Of a stretch of 23,720 nucleotides of DNA, positions 22,313-23,720 are shown piece after piece. A program made the position numbers and the translations under genes. Each line of letters starts with the position of its first letter. Positions within the stretch are counted from its first letter, which is position 1. Location of the stretch: positions 33,038 through 56,757 of the forward strand of contig CAJUDN010000008.1 in NCBI GenBank assembly GCA_910585355.1, written 5' to 3'. Origin of the DNA: an uncultured Lachnospiraceae bacterium. GTDB taxonomy: Bacteria > Bacillota_A > Clostridia > Lachnospirales > Lachnospiraceae. Under the pieces are notes generated by a model. The model did no database searches. It had not been told where the DNA came from and saw only the letters and a list, made by a program, of their open reading frames with translations.

Positions 22313-23620
22313 TTAATTTCCTCCCGTCGTCTGAAGTACGGCTTCAATGTTTTTCTTTATCTTATTGGATAGGCTGGCATATAAAATCAGTTCCTCCTCC
22401 TCAAATCCTGAAAATTTAGCTTTTTCAAAATCTCTCTGGGCAGCCGCCAGATCAGAAAGGACAGATTCCGCCTTGGGAAGCAGCGTGAAGTTTATCTGCT
22501 CTTCCACCTTTATAATTTCCCGTATCCCAAGCTTTTGCAGCGCAACCAAAATGCGGCTGCGGGATATGCCCATAACGTCGGAAAGCCCCTTAACGGATTT
22601 CACCTGCGGTTTCTGGCTGAAATATAAAAGCAGGCAGGTTTCCGGCAGAGTCAGATCGTATTTGATGGCCACCGGTTCCAGATAGTGAGCCAAAAGTTTT
22701 CTGTCCCGGTAGGCATCCATGAGAATGCCTTCGCTTTCCAGCGCTTCCTTGTTTACAGTACTCCTTTCATCTCCCAATCTTTGAGACCCCGGAAAAATAG
22801 ACAGGGGAACGATTCCGTCTCCGGCCGCATCCACCAGGAAACGGTAAACGGACAGCCGGTTTTTCTCATAATCCTCTTCTGTCAGTACGGACTTGTAAAA
22901 ATCATGATAATAAGAAAACACCATGCTTTTCATTTTTATGGTCTTTGTAAGGCTTAACCCCTGACTTGCCAGGGAACCCTTTGTCTTCACATAATAGTAA
23001 ACGGGAACATGAAGGGCATAGATAGTTTTTGTATGCCGGATATATTCCAGATTGAACATAAAATCTTCGCACCAGCTTATGGTTTTGTCCATTCTTAACC
23101 CGTTTTCTTCCACAAGAGCCCGGCGAAACAATTTGTTCCATAAAACTCCATAATAAAAATCCGCCGGCTTCTCCATCATGAATCCTGCAAATTCCTCCCG
23201 GGTAAGAAGTCCTCCCGGCTCAATGTCCCCCTTATGGGAAACCCGTTCTCCCACCACCCGGTAAAAGTCGGAAATCACCATATCACAGCCGCTTTCCCCG
23301 GCAGCCCGGACCATGAGGCTTGTGGCATCCGGGCTTATCCAGTCGTCACTGTCCAAAAACTGAAGATACGTGCCCCGCGCCCTTTCGAGGGCCAGATTTC
23401 TCGTATCGGAAACTCCTGTATTTTCTTTATGGATCACACAGACCCTGGAATCTTTTTTTGCATATTCATCGCAAATCTGGCCGCTTAAATCGGTGCTTCC
23501 ATCGTCCACCAGCAGCAGCTCGGTATCTTTATATTCCTGATTCAATACGCTGTCCACACAGCGTCGTATGGTTTTTTCCGCATTATATACTGGAATGATA
23601 ATGCTGACCATTGGATTCAT
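22313..23620 (-). CDS. Family 2 glycosyltransferase fused to a MarR-like winged-helix domain
   Basis: 435 aa. Residues 4 to about 215 form a GT-A sugar transferase: VSIIIPVYNAEKTIRRCVDS, LLLVDDGSTD (36-44), NTGVSDTRN, the DXD-type metal site LDSDDW (89-94) and ISWCEDFMFN (181-190), all typical of GT2 enzymes that build cell-surface polysaccharide. There is no membrane helix. Residues about 305-430 look unlike a glycosyltransferase: a helix, then PETCLLLYFSQKP, a helix-turn-helix-like KSVKGLSDVMGISRSRILVALQKLGI (341-366), a wing-like EIIKVEEQINFTLLPKA and a long C-terminal helix, the order seen in MarR regulators. ATG at 23620 follows AAGGAG by 10 nt and overlaps an upstream stop (ATGA). First complete gene of the chaperone operon. 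Confidence 0.8.
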   Translation of the reverse strand: MNPMVSIIIPVYNAEKTIRRCVDSVLNQEYKDTELLLVDDGSTDLSGQICDEYAKKDSRVCVIHKENTGVSDTRNLALERARGTYLQFLDSDDWISPDATSLMVRAAGESGCDMVISDFYRVVGERVSHKGDIEPGGLLTREEFAGFMMEKPADFYYGVLWNKLFRRALVEENGLRMDKTISWCEDFMFNLEYIRHTKTIYALHVPVYYYVKTKGSLASQGLSLTKTIKMKSMVFSYYHDFYKSVLTEEDYEKNRLSVYRFLVDAAGDGIVPLSIFPGSQRLGDERSTVNKEALESEGILMDAYRDRKLLAHYLEPVAIKYDLTLPETCLLLYFSQKPQVKSVKGLSDVMGISRSRILVALQKLGIREIIKVEEQINFTLLPKAESVLSDLAAAQRDFEKAKFSGFEEEELILYASLSNKIKKNIEAVLQTTGGN

Positions 23621-23720
23621 AGCTTCCGTTCTCCTTCACAACACACTGGCGTGCCGGCACGTCCCCTGTGAAAATCCGCCGCAAAACGGGCGGCATGCGT
23701 AAACGTATCCATGCACTGGG
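23617..23720 (-). CDS. Possible 3' end of an upstream gene, cut by the window edge
   Basis: A reading frame open from the window edge ends at TGA 23619-23617, sharing ATGA with the glycosyltransferase start, a spacing typical of operons. The visible residues are QCMDTFTHAARFAADFH followed by RGRAGTPVCCEGERKL. An internal ATG at 23712 could also start a 31-codon ORF. Too short to identify, and it could be chance. Confidence 0.35.
   Translation of the reverse strand, partial: QCMDTFTHAARFAADFHRGRAGTPVCCEGERKL

Overview
The window looks like the chromosome of a spore-forming, mid-GC Bacillota, most likely a Lachnospiraceae / Clostridium cluster XIVa gut anaerobe. The reasons are a full-length spoIVA, the order der-plsY-gpsA-spoIVA (close to the Bacillus der-gpsA-spoIVA neighbourhood), a long (~400 aa) ribose-phosphate pyrophosphokinase, a clostridial-type PDZ/radical-SAM DUF512 protein, strong GGAGG ribosome binding sites, and palindromic repeats in several intergenic gaps. 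No species can be named from the sequence alone.

Layout. 1-268: composite repeat block with a duplicated 55-bp module that carries an intrinsic terminator, abutting the rnhA stop codon. 269-2511 (-): rnhA and a beta-CASP metallo-beta-lactamase nuclease. 2588-2752: a 165-bp palindromic element. 2780-8878 (-): spoIVA, gpsA, plsY, der and a DUF512 radical-SAM gene, transcribed in the order DUF512, der, plsY, gpsA, spoIVA; spoIVA has its own candidate sigma-E promoter. 8879-9290: a 412-bp divergent intergenic region with a second 165-bp inverted-repeat element inside the predicted DUF512 leader and two sigma-A-like promoters facing apart. 9291-12379 (+): prs, an orphan lipoprotein and a class III Fic AMP-transferase flanked by short direct repeats. 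12395-15162 (-): two flavodoxin-fold genes, a small membrane protein, an unknown protein and a heptad-repeat coiled-coil protein. 15240-23720 (-): S9 peptidase, HscC-like Hsp70, a 758-aa TPR protein, a J-like/TPR protein, a glycosyltransferase fused to a winged-helix domain, and the end of a further reading frame.

How the genes fit together. gpsA and plsY make and use glycerol-3-phosphate for membrane lipid synthesis, der serves ribosome assembly, and spoIVA builds the spore coat base. The most unusual region is the last one. There the glycosyltransferase/wHTH, J-like, TPR and Hsp70 genes abut or overlap by a few bases and must be one operon. It resembles the E. coli HscC-DjlB/DjlC arrangement, but the J motif is degenerate, a large TPR protein with a four-cysteine cluster is added, and a sugar transferase carrying a MarR-like DNA-binding domain leads the operon. 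This is the best candidate here for an undescribed system.

Start codons were moved from the longest possible reading frame for the MBL protein, the DUF512 protein, the 156-aa unknown protein and the S9 peptidase, because a good ribosome binding site lies inside the longer version.
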